A stretch of DNA of 42,671 bases, from contig NZ_QMIG01000035.1 in the NCBI RefSeq assembly GCF_003287285.1, forward strand, positions 1-42,671. The letters run 5' to 3'. Under the pieces are notes generated by a model, which worked only from the letters and a program-made list of their open reading frames with translations, made no database searches and was not told the DNA's origin. Each line of letters starts with the position of its first letter. Position 1 is the stretch's first letter. Shown here in pieces: positions 1-9,122 of this stretch. The stretch is from Phytoactinopolyspora halophila (lineage in GTDB: Bacteria > Actinomycetota > Actinomycetes > Jiangellales > Jiangellaceae). The position numbers and the translations under genes are program-made.

Positions 1-3000
1 GACGGTGTACACCGCAGCGGTCGTCGTCTGATCGTTCGACGGATACCACACAGCAACCTCGTAGAGGCCGGGCTCCGGAATCCACGGCTGCCACGTCGCG
101 GTACTGCCCTCCTCACCGGTGCGGCTGTACCGCGACCGCTCCCCGTCGACTCCGAGGAGCCCGCTCGCTCCCCACGCCCCGGTCTCGAAGTAGCCGACCG
201 GCGAGTTGTTCGTGATAACCAGGCCGGGCGACAGAACCGACACGCTCACCTCCCTCTCGGTGTTCCCCACCCGGGCAGTCAGCTGATGGGTGGTGTACGG
301 CGCCACGTCGGCCGGCGCGGTCAGCGTGTAGTCGTACCGCGCCCAGCCGCGCGGTTCCAGCCGGTACTCCTGCTCGGCCGGTTCGAGTGTCCAGCCACTC
401 GGAGTCAGGATCGTCACCGGGCCGCTGCGTTCCACCGGTCCGCGGTTCATCGCGTACACCGCCAGCGGAATCGACGCGCCGGGCTCAACCTCGGGTTCCG
501 GCACGTCGACGGCGAGGATCTCGACCGCATCCATGACGCGGACGTCCACCGCCGCTACCTCCTCGCTACCGCCGTCCCAGTCCAGCGTCGCGCCGATCGC
601 ATGCGTCTCCATGGCCGCGTCGACCGGAACGGTCACGTCGAACGTCCACAGGGCCGGGTCGCCGTCAATCACCGTCGGCTGATCACCGGTCGGGTTCACC
701 ACCCAGCCGTCGGGCACGTGAAGCTCCACCCCTGCGCCTTCCAGCTGGCCGCCCGTCCCGTTGTAGGCCCGGACCTCGACCGAGAGAGTGTCACCGCCGG
801 CGACATCCGGATCGGCGAGCAGCTCGGCATGCGCGATCTTCCCCGCAGGGCAGACGCCCGTGACCGAGGCGGGTAGCGAGAGCGTCGCCGACTCGGACTT
901 CGCGTCGCCGACGACGACCTCGTAGGTGAAGGATGCGTCCAGGTCCGGCAGGGCGATCGTCCACTCGTTCGGGTACACCTCGTTTGGCTCTTCGGTCCAG
1001 GTTTCGCCGTCGAGCGTGTACCGCAGGGTGGCCGGGTCCTCGGTGCCGGCGAAGATGTACGCGTCGGCCTTGCCGCGGTCGGGCCGCACCAGGATCATGC
1101 CCCGGACCAGGCCCACGGGACTCTCGTCGTCGAAGTGAAAGCTGCCCGGGCCATGTGCGGCGTACTCGGGCACGACATGCAGCGGGCTGGACAGTTCCAC
1201 GCCACGCACGATCACCGCGGTGATGCCCCGGCCGGTTACCGGAACGGCGAGCTGTGCACCCCGCATGCTGCGTTCTTCCCGATCGCCGTTGTCGCGGATG
1301 ACCTCCACGGTGTATGTCCGCCCCGACTCGACGCCACTGCGCTCGGGATCGAACGTGATCTGCGCGACCTGGAGCTTCTCGCTCTCGTTGGTCAGGCTGA
1401 GATAGAGCGAGCCGTTGCCGGTGCCCGTGATCCAATTGAGCTGATAGTTGTCGACGTCGACGATCCCGCGTGGCATGTACGGCCAGACGCCGTCCTCGCC
1501 GTAGAAGGTGCCCGGCGCGTGTCCATAGGTGTGGAATTTGAAGAAGACATAGTTGTCTTCGAACACGCCCGGGTACGCGACCGCGCCGTCGGAGCGGATC
1601 AGGTGCTCGGTGAACAGGTAGTCCAGCGCCATCCCCAGGTGCGAGGGGATGTGGTGGTAATAGATCGCTCCCGCACCGGGCGGGCCCTCTAGCGGGAACT
1701 CCGGATGCATCGTCCACGACGTGAACTGGCGCAGGTTGTAGCCGGGGTAGTTGGTGAACCGGCCGACCACGCCGTTGTGTGCGACATCGTGGATGAACTC
1801 GTCCCCGGTACGCCACGCGAGGCGTTGCAGGAAGGCCGACCAGTGCGGAAGGTTGTACTTGCCGTTGAGCCGGTGGGTGCTCAGCTGTTCGGTGGTCAGA
1901 CCGCAGGTGGATACCACCCAGGCCGGGACCTCCTCGACCGGGATCTCGGTCCGCGTATACCCCTCCCAGACACAGCGACGGCCCTCGTCCTGCCACTTGT
2001 CGGTCTGGTCGGTGAGTTCCGGATGGGTCGGCGTCGTGATCATCGTGTCCGGGACCTCACGTACCTGCATCTCCGTGATGAAACGCTTCGCCTCCCGGTA
2101 GGCCGCTTCCAGCAGTGACTCATCTCCGGTCACCTCGGACACGAGGAACAACTCGGTCCAGTCCTTGGCGTAGTCATACACGAATTGAACACGGGCCGCG
2201 TTGGCCGTATAGGCGCGGTTGACGAACTGCTCCGCGTAGACGGCCGCGTTGGCGCGCGCCTCGGCGAGGTACGCCGGGCTCCCGGTGAACTGTTGCGCCA
2301 CGTACGGCACGGTCATCGGCGTGCGCCCGGTCTCGATGGCGGATCCGGCAGGCCGGCGCGGCCGTTCCCGCATGGTCTGAATGGCCAGCTCGCGTACGAC
2401 CGGATTCAGCGAAGCCCCCTGACGCAGCAGGGCAACCAGATGTGCGGCATCCCCCGCCGGCCCGCCGATCCCCCACGGATAGCGGTCGTGGCCGCCAATG
2501 ACCGGCGTGAACCGGTTGCCCCACGTCTCCCGCGACAGGAAGTGCTCCAGCACCGGGCGGGCCCGCCGCTCGTAGATGGCATCGTCGCCGGTGAGCCGGT
2601 AGGCGCTCAGCAGCACCGCGGCATGCGAGATCACCACGGTCTGGTCGTTCTCGATGTCCACGAAGCCCTTCGCTCGCTCCCACCACCCACTCGGCGACGG
2701 GACGAAACCGCCCTGCGGATCGATGTGGTCCGGCTCGCGCATCACCAGGTCGATCAGGTTGAACACGGCCTCGGTCAACGACGTCCCGAACACGTTCTCC
2801 CGGTAGGCACGCAGGCCATACTCCTTCCGGGCCAGCCCGGTGTACGCCGTGTACAGGTCCGCCGGCTCGGCGCAGACACCGAAGCTCATCGTCCGGGAGT
2901 CGCCGGCCTCGAGGGGCGACTGTTCACCGATCTGCGGAGCGAACACCACCGCTTGAACGGCCTCGGGGTCGACGTCACCGTTGCGCAGGCTCATGCCGTA

Positions 3001-3804
3001 CGGCTGGTTGTCGAACCCGATCCTGGCGAGATGGGCGAAGTCCTCGCTCTCGGCCGGGAGATAGACACCAGTTGTCCAGACCTGCTCACCGACGGTCTGC
3101 TGGACCAAGGACATCGGGGCGAACAGTTCGCTCGCGTTCAGTGACTCGACCCCGTCGACGACGCGTGCGTGTTGCAGCGCCCCGCACAACACCTCCTCGA
3201 CATTCGCGAACCGGGCGATGTCCATGGCCTGGTATGCGACGATGTGATGCCCGTCGGCTCCGGCGGTGACCGTCCACTCCGCGACCGGGTTGTCGCCGGC
3301 GACGTTCCACGTGACCGCAATGTCGAAGCCGAGATCCGTGCTCGTGGTGAGGCGTGCCGTGGTGTCGTCAATCGGCTCGATCTCGTCTAGCGCCAGCCAG
3401 TGCGGCGTCATCGACGCGTAGTAATTCGTCTTCGATCCGTCCGCGCCGACCAGCACGACCCATTGCTCGTCGAACCGGGCGTCCGGGTTGGTGGCCGGTA
3501 TCCACCCGCCGTCCGTTTTCACCTCGATGTCGCGGACATATGCCTGCCCTCCGTCCCAGGTGGCCAGCCGGAATGACACGCGGTGCCGTGGTCCGGTGAG
3601 GACCGCCGCCGGATCCTCCTCGATCGTCAGCCCCGGCTTTTCGATCTGCCGGAGTGGGCCGGGCAATCCCTCGGTCGCTGGCGCGTTCCGTAACGCGGCC
3701 ATGGCCGGGTGCAGCGGGCCCGTCATGTGCTGGACCGCTGCCAGGCCAAGCCCGGCGCCGGCCAGGGTGAAAATAGATCTGCGCGAGATTTGCCGCTCCG
3801 TCAT
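1..3804 (-). CDS. Secreted golvesin-domain protein, probable glycan-active enzyme (3' end beyond window)
   Basis: An open frame of 1268 codons with no stop runs to the window edge, so the C-terminus is missing. The ATG at 3804 has GGAGG six bases upstream. A twin-arginine-like start (ISRRSIFTLAGAG) and a hydrophobic stretch suggest Tat export. Residues about 40-890 form a large beta-then-helical body (HWLALDEIEP, FNLIDLVMREPD, YDYAKDWTELFLVSE, GAIYYHHIPSHLGM) of the kind seen in alpha/alpha-toroid glycan hydrolases and lyases, but I cannot name the family or the catalytic residues. Two NEW3/NPCBM-associated-like beta domains follow at about 990-1070 and 1090-1170. The last about 75 residues (GYFETGAWGAS, GSTATWQPWIPEPGLYEVAVW) match the golvesin/xanthan-lyase-type C-terminal domain. 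It lies behind the ABC importer genes with its own operator, which fits extracellular glycan breakdown feeding that importer. The activity is inferred. Confidence 0.8.
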   Translation of the reverse strand, partial: MTERQISRRSIFTLAGAGLGLAAVQHMTGPLHPAMAALRNAPATEGLPGPLRQIEKPGLTIEEDPAAVLTGPRHRVSFRLATWDGGQAYVRDIEVKTDGGWIPATNPDARFDEQWVVLVGADGSKTNYYASMTPHWLALDEIEPIDDTTARLTTSTDLGFDIAVTWNVAGDNPVAEWTVTAGADGHHIVAYQAMDIARFANVEEVLCGALQHARVVDGVESLNASELFAPMSLVQQTVGEQVWTTGVYLPAESEDFAHLARIGFDNQPYGMSLRNGDVDPEAVQAVVFAPQIGEQSPLEAGDSRTMSFGVCAEPADLYTAYTGLARKEYGLRAYRENVFGTSLTEAVFNLIDLVMREPDHIDPQGGFVPSPSGWWERAKGFVDIENDQTVVISHAAVLLSAYRLTGDDAIYERRARPVLEHFLSRETWGNRFTPVIGGHDRYPWGIGGPAGDAAHLVALLRQGASLNPVVRELAIQTMRERPRRPAGSAIETGRTPMTVPYVAQQFTGSPAYLAEARANAAVYAEQFVNRAYTANAARVQFVYDYAKDWTELFLVSEVTGDESLLEAAYREAKRFITEMQVREVPDTMITTPTHPELTDQTDKWQDEGRRCVWEGYTRTEIPVEEVPAWVVSTCGLTTEQLSTHRLNGKYNLPHWSAFLQRLAWRTGDEFIHDVAHNGVVGRFTNYPGYNLRQFTSWTMHPEFPLEGPPGAGAIYYHHIPSHLGMALDYLFTEHLIRSDGAVAYPGVFEDNYVFFKFHTYGHAPGTFYGEDGVWPYMPRGIVDVDNYQLNWITGTGNGSLYLSLTNESEKLQVAQITFDPERSGVESGRTYTVEVIRDNGDREERSMRGAQLAVPVTGRGITAVIVRGVELSSPLHVVPEYAAHGPGSFHFDDESPVGLVRGMILVRPDRGKADAYIFAGTEDPATLRYTLDGETWTEEPNEVYPNEWTIALPDLDASFTYEVVVGDAKSESATLSLPASVTGVCPAGKIAHAELLADPDVAGGDTLSVEVRAYNGTGGQLEGAGVELHVPDGWVVNPTGDQPTVIDGDPALWTFDVTVPVDAAMETHAIGATLDWDGGSEEVAAVDVRVMDAVEILAVDVPEPEVEPGASIPLAVYAMNRGPVERSGPVTILTPSGWTLEPAEQEYRLEPRGWARYDYTLTAPADVAPYTTHQLTARVGNTEREVSVSVLSPGLVITNNSPVGYFETGAWGASGLLGVDGERSRYSRTGEEGSTATWQPWIPEPGLYEVAVWYPSNDQTTTAAVYTV

Positions 3805-3824
3805 GGTGCCTCCATCGCCAGGAA

Positions 3825-3836
3825 TGAATCGATTCA
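3825..3836. promoter_or_regulatory. LacI-type operator upstream of the golvesin-domain gene
   Basis: TGAATCGATTCA is a perfect 12-bp palindrome with the central CG typical of LacI-family operators. It lies 20 bases upstream of the start codon at 3804, between that gene and the binding-protein stop. Near copies occur at 10799, 13493 and 13559 around the lacI-family gene and the sulfatase. Confidence 0.55.
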
Positions 3837-3871
3837 ACGCCCTTGATATCTACGGGCGACTCACGAAAATC

Positions 3872-5197
3872 TCAGGACTGCTCGATGACTTCCTGGAGTT
3901 GACTTGAGGCGTCGGCCAGCGCAGTCTCCGCGTCTTTATTCTCGAGCATGACCGCCTCGACCATCTCGCCCAGGATTTCTTCCATCCGCGCCGACTCCGG
4001 GTAGAACTCGAACAGCGGCCGGGCATGGGCCGCAATATCCTCAGCCCACGTCGACGCCCATTCATCTGACGTGAACCGTTCATCTTGTAGTGCTTCCTTC
4101 AGGACGGGCGCGCGTCCTGTCCCTTCAAACACGCTGATCACTGCTTCCAGGTCAGTTGACAGCCAGGAGGCGAAATCAATCGACGCTTGTTCGATGTCGT
4201 CATTGCCTTTCAACACGGCGTAACCACCGCCGCCCCATTTGAGCGATTGTGGTGGCACATCGACGCCAGGCACGCCCGGTCGCGGCACGGGAACCATGTT
4301 GCTCAGCAACTCGTCATCAGTTGTCTCTTGCCCGATGATGCTGGGCGCGATGTCGGCGTCGTCATAGAACCCGACCCTGCCTTGGGCAAACAGCGGACGG
4401 GCGTCGAAACGATTCATGTTCGGCGCGATCAAACCGCGATCGAGCAAGGTCTTATACCATTCCAGGGCGGCAACACTTCCGTCGTCACCCAGACTGATCG
4501 TTCCGTTCTCGTCGATGACCTCGCCACCGAAGGCACGCATCCAGAATGCGATGTCGCGCCCCTGCTCGATTCCCGTCATGGCCGCATAAGGAATGAGATC
4601 AGAGTCGAGATCCTTGATCGCCTCCAACACGGATTCGAATGAGTCGATGTCTGTTGGCAACTCGTCGATGCCGGCCTCGGCCAGCAGGAGGCCATTGCCC
4701 ACCAAGCCGATAGCGCCAGACGTCGTTGGGAAGGCCAGGGTCATGTCGTTGTAGACGACCGTGTCCAGCGAACTGTCCGTGAAGAGCGACGTATCGATGA
4801 CCGATCCGAGGTCAACAAGAGCGTCCAGCTCGGCCAACGATGGGATCCAGCCCTGCGGAAGCGCGACCACGCCCGAGAGGTTGCCCGACCGCGCCTGCAG
4901 AATGTACTGGTTGAGCGCTTCGTTAAACGGGATGCCGTTACCGACGATGTCGATGCCGGTCTCGTCCTCATACCTCTTCATCAGTTCTTCGTAGACGGCG
5001 GCGTCAGCGCCTTCGGCTAACCCGTGGTTGTTGAAGGTGACCTCGTCGACGCCGCCAGACCCGCTCGTCGCGCTGCCGCCGGTGTCATCACCGCACGCCA
5101 CCAGGGCCCCCGCAGGTGACAGAACGAGCATGCCCGCTCCCGTGCGGGTCAGAAATGTACGTCGGCTCATACCGGCGCGCATGTTCGAGGGTCTCAT
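3872..5197 (-). CDS. ABC transporter extracellular sugar-binding lipoprotein
   Basis: A 441-residue family-1 type solute-binding protein. The ATG at 5197 is preceded by AAGGAGG, and longer in-frame starts would run into the permease gene. The N-terminus has a twin-arginine motif (SRRTFLTRTG) followed by a lipobox LVAC, with Cys35 as the predicted lipidation site, so it should be a Tat-exported membrane-anchored lipoprotein. The mature part has the usual binding-protein segments (EELMKRYEDETGIDI, VALPQGWIPSL, FPTTSGAIGLVGN, GRVGFYDDADIAPS, KWGGGGYAVLKG). It follows two permease genes, so it delivers substrate to that importer. No ATPase gene is present; in actinobacteria such importers commonly share an MsiK-type ATPase. 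The substrate is probably an oligosaccharide or sugar acid, inferred from the neighbours. Confidence 0.9.
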   Translation of the reverse strand: MRPSNMRAGMSRRTFLTRTGAGMLVLSPAGALVACGDDTGGSATSGSGGVDEVTFNNHGLAEGADAAVYEELMKRYEDETGIDIVGNGIPFNEALNQYILQARSGNLSGVVALPQGWIPSLAELDALVDLGSVIDTSLFTDSSLDTVVYNDMTLAFPTTSGAIGLVGNGLLLAEAGIDELPTDIDSFESVLEAIKDLDSDLIPYAAMTGIEQGRDIAFWMRAFGGEVIDENGTISLGDDGSVAALEWYKTLLDRGLIAPNMNRFDARPLFAQGRVGFYDDADIAPSIIGQETTDDELLSNMVPVPRPGVPGVDVPPQSLKWGGGGYAVLKGNDDIEQASIDFASWLSTDLEAVISVFEGTGRAPVLKEALQDERFTSDEWASTWAEDIAAHARPLFEFYPESARMEEILGEMVEAVMLENKDAETALADASSQLQEVIEQS

Positions 5198-5223
5198 CTC
5201 TCCTCCTTGAGGTTCGTGATTGC

Positions 5224-6111
5224 TCAGCCTTTGACCGAACCGACGTTCAGGCCTTCGACGAAGTACTTCTGCAAAGCCATGAATGCGATCACCACCGGTA
5301 TTGATGTGATGAACGATGACGCCATGAGCTCTGGCCAGTCCGCCTGGAATTCTCCGAGATATTCGATGACAAGCCCCGGCGGCAAGGTTCGCCTGTCCGG
5401 GCCAACCAGGGTGAGGGCGAATATAAAGTCGTTCCACCCCCGGATGAAGGCAAACAGCCCTGCGGCCACCATTCCGGGTAGGGCGATGGGTAGCAGCACC
5501 TTGGTCGTAATCACGCGCTCGCGCGCGCCGTCGATGCGTGCTGCCTCGATCACCTCCGTGGGGATGGTGTCGAAGTACCCCTTCATCACAAAGGTGCACA
5601 GCGGCAGCGTGAACGTCATGAACGACAAGATGAGCGCTAAGTGGGTATCGAGTAAGCCGAAGTTGTCGAACATCAAGTACAACGTGATCAGCAGCAACGC
5701 GTTGGGGAACATCTGCGACGACCAGATCATGTACATCACAGATTTCCGCCCGCGGTACTCGAACTTCGACAACGAGTACGCCGCGTATGACGACACGATG
5801 ACTGCGCCAAAGGCCGTCACCCCGGAAACCAGGATGCTGTTCACCATGTACTTGAGCAGTGCGGGCGTCTCGAAGAATGTCACGTAATGCTCGAACGTGA
5901 TCGCCGTCGGAATAAAGCTCGGCGGAAACTCGAATACCTGTTCACGCGGCGTGACCGATGTCAGCACCATCCAGTACACGGGAAATAGCGCAAATAGCGC
6001 TATGACTGCGAGTGCCACCCACAGAGCGATCCGTCGCCCTGGCTTTCGGCGCGTCTGTCTCGAACCGGAGGGGACCACCGTCTCCGGGCGCACGTCAACA
6101 CTCGCGCTCAT
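5224..6111 (-). CDS. Carbohydrate ABC transporter permease, MalG type
   Basis: A 295-residue inner-membrane permease. A basic cytoplasmic N-terminus (QTRRKPGRR) is followed by about six hydrophobic segments, beginning IALWVALAVIALFALFPVYW. The EAA loop that docks the ATPase is visible as EAARIDGARERV followed by LLPIALPG, and the end (ALQKYFVEGLNVGSVKG) is the standard C-terminus of MalG-type permeases. Its start overlaps the stop of the upstream MalF-type gene by four bases (ATGA), so the two are translationally coupled; the binding-protein gene follows after 26 bases. Confidence 0.93.
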   Translation of the reverse strand: MSASVDVRPETVVPSGSRQTRRKPGRRIALWVALAVIALFALFPVYWMVLTSVTPREQVFEFPPSFIPTAITFEHYVTFFETPALLKYMVNSILVSGVTAFGAVIVSSYAAYSLSKFEYRGRKSVMYMIWSSQMFPNALLLITLYLMFDNFGLLDTHLALILSFMTFTLPLCTFVMKGYFDTIPTEVIEAARIDGARERVITTKVLLPIALPGMVAAGLFAFIRGWNDFIFALTLVGPDRRTLPPGLVIEYLGEFQADWPELMASSFITSIPVVIAFMALQKYFVEGLNVGSVKG

Positions 6112-7058
6112 CGCACCCTCCGATCGCCGTATTTGGTAAAGAGCCAGACAGGAATCGACAGAACGGCCAACCAGAGAATGCCGACCGCGCCAGCCCGGCC
6201 GAGATCAAAGCTTTGGAACGCGGTTTCGTAGAGTTCCACCGAGAACGTCGTGGTCGCGTCGGCCGGTCCCCCGCGTGTGAGCACCCAAATCATCTCAAAG
6301 TGCTGGAAGTTCCAGAGCAGTTCGAGGAGCAAGACAGTGAAGATGATGCCGCGCAACGACGGCAACGTGACATGCCAGAACCGCCGCAGCGTGCCGCCAC
6401 CGTCAACGGACACCGCTTCCAGCAGGTCTCGCGACACGGCCTGGAGCCCCGCCAGCATCATCACCATCACCCATGGAAAGGTCTGCCATGCCTTGGCGAC
6501 GATGATCAGCAACATCGACTGCCAGGGTGAGGTGAAGACGTTGAGGTTCTCCTCGATGAGCCCCAGTTCGCGCAACGCGCCGTTCAGCACACCGTTGTTG
6601 GGGTTGAAGATCCAAAGCCAGAGGAAGGACACGACGACGCCAGGCAGGATCCATGGGAAGAGCAAGATTCCGCGCAGTGCGCCTTGCCCTTTGATGCCCT
6701 GATTGAGCAGTAACGCTAGACCGAACGCGATGAGGAAGGGCAGTACTGTCGCGCCCGTGGCGAACACCAATGTTCTTAGAGTCAGACCGACAAAGTCCTC
6801 TGAGAGCACGTCCAGCACGTTCTGCAGGCCCACGAACTCCGAGCCAGGGCGCACGAGCGAGCGGTCGAACAGGCCCACCCATAGGGACGCGATCAGTGGA
6901 TAGAGCAGCACCACCCCATACAGCACGAGTGCCGGCGCCACCAGGGCGAGTGCAATTTGCGTTTGCGACAGACCGCGACGTCCGGTTGACTCCGGTGGTG
7001 CTCGACGGCTATCTGCCGATGCGGAGGCCGCTGGGCGCTCCTTGAGCTTCATCGTCAT
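6108..7058 (-). CDS. Carbohydrate ABC transporter permease, MalF type
   Basis: A 316-residue permease with hydrophobic segments starting at IALALVAPALVLYGVVLLYPL and the EAA loop EAVSVDGGGTLRRF followed by VTLPSLRG. The segments ILLFPWILPGVVVSFLWLWI and NPNNGVLN are typical of the sugar-permease subfamily. It pairs with the overlapping MalG-type gene to form the membrane channel. The gene begins 23 bases after the IclR stop, so regulator, both permeases, binding protein and perhaps the golvesin-domain gene could be read from the promoter region at 7.9 kb. Confidence 0.93.
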   Translation of the reverse strand: MTMKLKERPAASASADSRRAPPESTGRRGLSQTQIALALVAPALVLYGVVLLYPLIASLWVGLFDRSLVRPGSEFVGLQNVLDVLSEDFVGLTLRTLVFATGATVLPFLIAFGLALLLNQGIKGQGALRGILLFPWILPGVVVSFLWLWIFNPNNGVLNGALRELGLIEENLNVFTSPWQSMLLIIVAKAWQTFPWVMVMMLAGLQAVSRDLLEAVSVDGGGTLRRFWHVTLPSLRGIIFTVLLLELLWNFQHFEMIWVLTRGGPADATTTFSVELYETAFQSFDLGRAGAVGILWLAVLSIPVWLFTKYGDRRVR

Positions 7059-7081
7059 GCCTACCTTTCACCGTGGCGCCC

Positions 7082-7882
7082 TCACGTGATGGGCGCGCCT
7101 GACGCCTGATGGGCGAGACTGACGTCGAAGCCGAGAGCGATGCTGACTTCATCGGCAGCTTCAATGGCTCGTCGACCAAGTTCGGTTTCTCTGTTAGGTA
7201 GATCTAGGGCTGACAGCGGACCCGACACCGACAGCGCCGCCACGACGGCCCCGGTTTGGTCGAATATCGGCGCGGCGACACACGCTCGGCCGAGCGCCAA
7301 CTCCTCCACTTCCGTGGCATATCCCCGGCGACGCACCTCGGCCACGATCTCGTCGAGTTCGTCGTGGCGGCAGAACGTGTGTGCCGTAAATTGCTTCAGC
7401 TCTGGCAGCAGCGCTCGACGTGTTTCACCATCGAGCGCCGTCAGCAAGCACTTGCCTAGCCCGGTGGCATGCAACGGGTTTCGCCGGCCCATCAGGACAT
7501 ACGACTTCGGCGCCTTCGCACCTTCGAAGTTGCACAAGTAGAACAGTGCGTCGTCGCGTCGCACCGCCACGTTGACGCCGAGTTCGAGCGACGCCGCCAG
7601 GTTCTGCGCAACCTGACGAGCGGCCCGATGTACGGGATGTTGGTTGATGGCGACCCCAGCCAACGTGATCAGCGCTGGCCCGAGCCGGTAAAGGTTGCTC
7701 ACCGGATCGCGCTCGACGTATTCGATCGACTCCAACGTGGCCAGCAGCCGTGACGTCGTGGACTGCCCCAAGCCGACGCTGTTGGCCACATCTGACACTC
7801 GCTGTGGCTGGCCGTCGAGGAATGTCGCCAGCACTGCGGCGGCCCGTTCGACGCTCTGGTTGGTGCCCTGTTCCACCGCCAC
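7082..7882 (-). CDS. IclR-family transcriptional regulator
   Basis: 266 residues, the normal length for the family. I chose the GTG at 7882 because AAGGAG sits seven bases upstream; longer in-frame starts would run into the divergent dehydratase gene. An N-terminal winged helix-turn-helix (about 10-70; VSDVANSVGLGQSTTSRLL) is followed by the IclR ligand-binding domain (LGVNVAVRRDD, PLHATGLGKCLLTAL, GRACVAAPIFDQTGAVVAALSVSGP). It lies head-to-head with the dehydratase/aldolase/dehydrogenase genes and upstream of the importer, so it probably controls both transcripts, most likely sensing a sugar acid or a keto-deoxy intermediate. The effector is inferred only. Confidence 0.92.
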   Translation of the reverse strand: MAVEQGTNQSVERAAAVLATFLDGQPQRVSDVANSVGLGQSTTSRLLATLESIEYVERDPVSNLYRLGPALITLAGVAINQHPVHRAARQVAQNLAASLELGVNVAVRRDDALFYLCNFEGAKAPKSYVLMGRRNPLHATGLGKCLLTALDGETRRALLPELKQFTAHTFCRHDELDEIVAEVRRRGYATEVEELALGRACVAAPIFDQTGAVVAALSVSGPLSALDLPNRETELGRRAIEAADEVSIALGFDVSLAHQASGAPIT

Positions 7883-7911
7883 GGGCAATCTCCTTGAAAT
7901 CTGGACGCTAC

Positions 7912-7940
7912 TTGCAATATGTGAGAGGCTCTCGCATAGA
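7912..7940 (+). promoter_or_regulatory. Promoter with embedded inverted repeat, candidate IclR operator
   Basis: TTGCAA (7912-7917), a 17-base spacer and CATAGA (7935-7940) resemble a -35/-10 pair reading toward the dehydratase gene. The spacer and the start of the -10 box hold an inverted repeat at 7918-7938: TATGTGAGAG, one central base, CTCTCGCATA, with one mismatched pair. Its position between divergent iclR and catabolic genes suits autoregulation and control by substrate. Confidence 0.5.
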
Positions 7941-7972
7941 TTGAACGGTGTCAACCACACTGAGGGTTCGAG

Positions 7973-9121
7973 ATGCTGATTCGAGACGTTAAGACGTTCG
8001 TCGTGAAGTACAAGGCAGACGACGCCTACCTGGGATCGGAAGGTGTGCGGGACGAATACTTCCTGCGCGAGCCGTGGCGAAGCATCTACTCCGATCGGTT
8101 CGAGACGTTGTTGGTCCGCGTGACTGCCGAGGACGGCACGGTGGGGTGGGGTGAGGGGCTCGCGCCGGTGGCGCCCGAAGTCCCGGCCACCATCGTGAAT
8201 CTCATCCTCGCGCCGGTACTGCGGGGCATGCGTGCCACCCGACCACGCCCGGCCTGGTCCACGCTGCGGGATCTGATGCGCGAACGCGGCCACCTCGTCG
8301 GCCATCAAGCCGACGCCCTCGCCGCCGTCGACATCGCCCTGTGGGACCTGGCCGGCAAGCTAGCTGGATGTAGCATCGCGGACCTGCTCGGCGGCGCCTT
8401 CCGGACCGACGTTCCCACCTATGTGTCCGGCCTTCCCAAGCCGACCGACGACGAGAAGGCGAAGCTGGCCCAAGAGTGGGCTAAGAAGGGTGCCCCCACC
8501 GTCAAGCTGCACCTTGGGCGTGGAATCGATGCTGACCTGGCAACGGTCGACGCGGTTCAGGCAGCGGCACCGTCCCTGCGAATCGCCGTCGACGCGCATT
8601 GGGTCTACCCCTTGCACGACGCCCTCCGGCTGACTGAGGCCCTGGCTGAGCGGGACGGATGGTTCCTTGAGGCGCCGACGGCGCCGGAAGACGTCGCCGG
8701 ACACGCGAAGCTCGCGGCACGAAGTCGAATCCCGATCGCTGCCGGCGAGGCACTGCGGAATCGATATGAGTTCAACCAGTGGCTTGACGCCGGCGCGCTG
8801 CACATCGCCCAGCCGGACATCGGACGAACCGGTATAACTGAAGGGCTGATCATCGCCGAGCTCGCCGCGGCACGGGGCGTTCCGGTCGCGCCGCACCACT
8901 CGACCGGTATGGGGGTCGCGCTTGCCGCCGGGCTGCACGTGGCGGCCGCCGCCGAGCACCTGGCAAGCTTCGAGTACCAGCCCACATCAACGGAGGTGGG
9001 CTCACGTATCTTGCGCGAACCATTGTCGTGTCGGCCAGATGGTTTCCGACTCCCATCTGGTCCCGGTCTTGGCATAGACGTCGACGACGAGGCAGTCGTC
9101 CAACTAGCGAAGGAGTCGTGA
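7973..9121 (+). CDS. Mandelate racemase/muconate lactonizing enzyme family protein, probable sugar-acid dehydratase
   Basis: 382 residues with the enolase-superfamily layout: an N-terminal capping domain (1-120) and a C-terminal barrel. Visible catalytic positions are Lys178-x-His180 (VKLH), metal ligands Asp207, Glu233 (FLEAP) and Glu259 (AAGEAL), a His two residues after the first ligand (DAHW, His209) and the C-terminal HH pair at 308-309 (APHHSTG). A DxH element at the first metal ligand recalls galactonate/mannonate-type dehydratases, so dehydration of an aldonate or uronate-derived acid to a 2-keto-3-deoxy acid is the likely reaction; racemase or cycloisomerase activity is less likely. 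It is the first gene of a three-gene run with the aldolase and the SDR. The exact substrate is not readable. Confidence 0.88.
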   Translation: MLIRDVKTFVVKYKADDAYLGSEGVRDEYFLREPWRSIYSDRFETLLVRVTAEDGTVGWGEGLAPVAPEVPATIVNLILAPVLRGMRATRPRPAWSTLRDLMRERGHLVGHQADALAAVDIALWDLAGKLAGCSIADLLGGAFRTDVPTYVSGLPKPTDDEKAKLAQEWAKKGAPTVKLHLGRGIDADLATVDAVQAAAPSLRIAVDAHWVYPLHDALRLTEALAERDGWFLEAPTAPEDVAGHAKLAARSRIPIAAGEALRNRYEFNQWLDAGALHIAQPDIGRTGITEGLIIAELAAARGVPVAPHHSTGMGVALAAGLHVAAAAEHLASFEYQPTSTEVGSRILREPLSCRPDGFRLPSGPGLGIDVDDEAVVQLAKES

Positions 9122-9122
9122 C

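Noticed and set aside
791..1996. A 401-codon minus-strand frame rich in Arg/Gly
   Set aside because: It is out of frame with the golvesin-domain gene, whose frame has continuous domain similarity through this stretch.
7082..8308. Longer IclR protein of 408 residues
   Set aside because: The extra N-terminus is antisense of the dehydratase gene; the GTG at 7882 has a good ribosome site and gives the normal family length.
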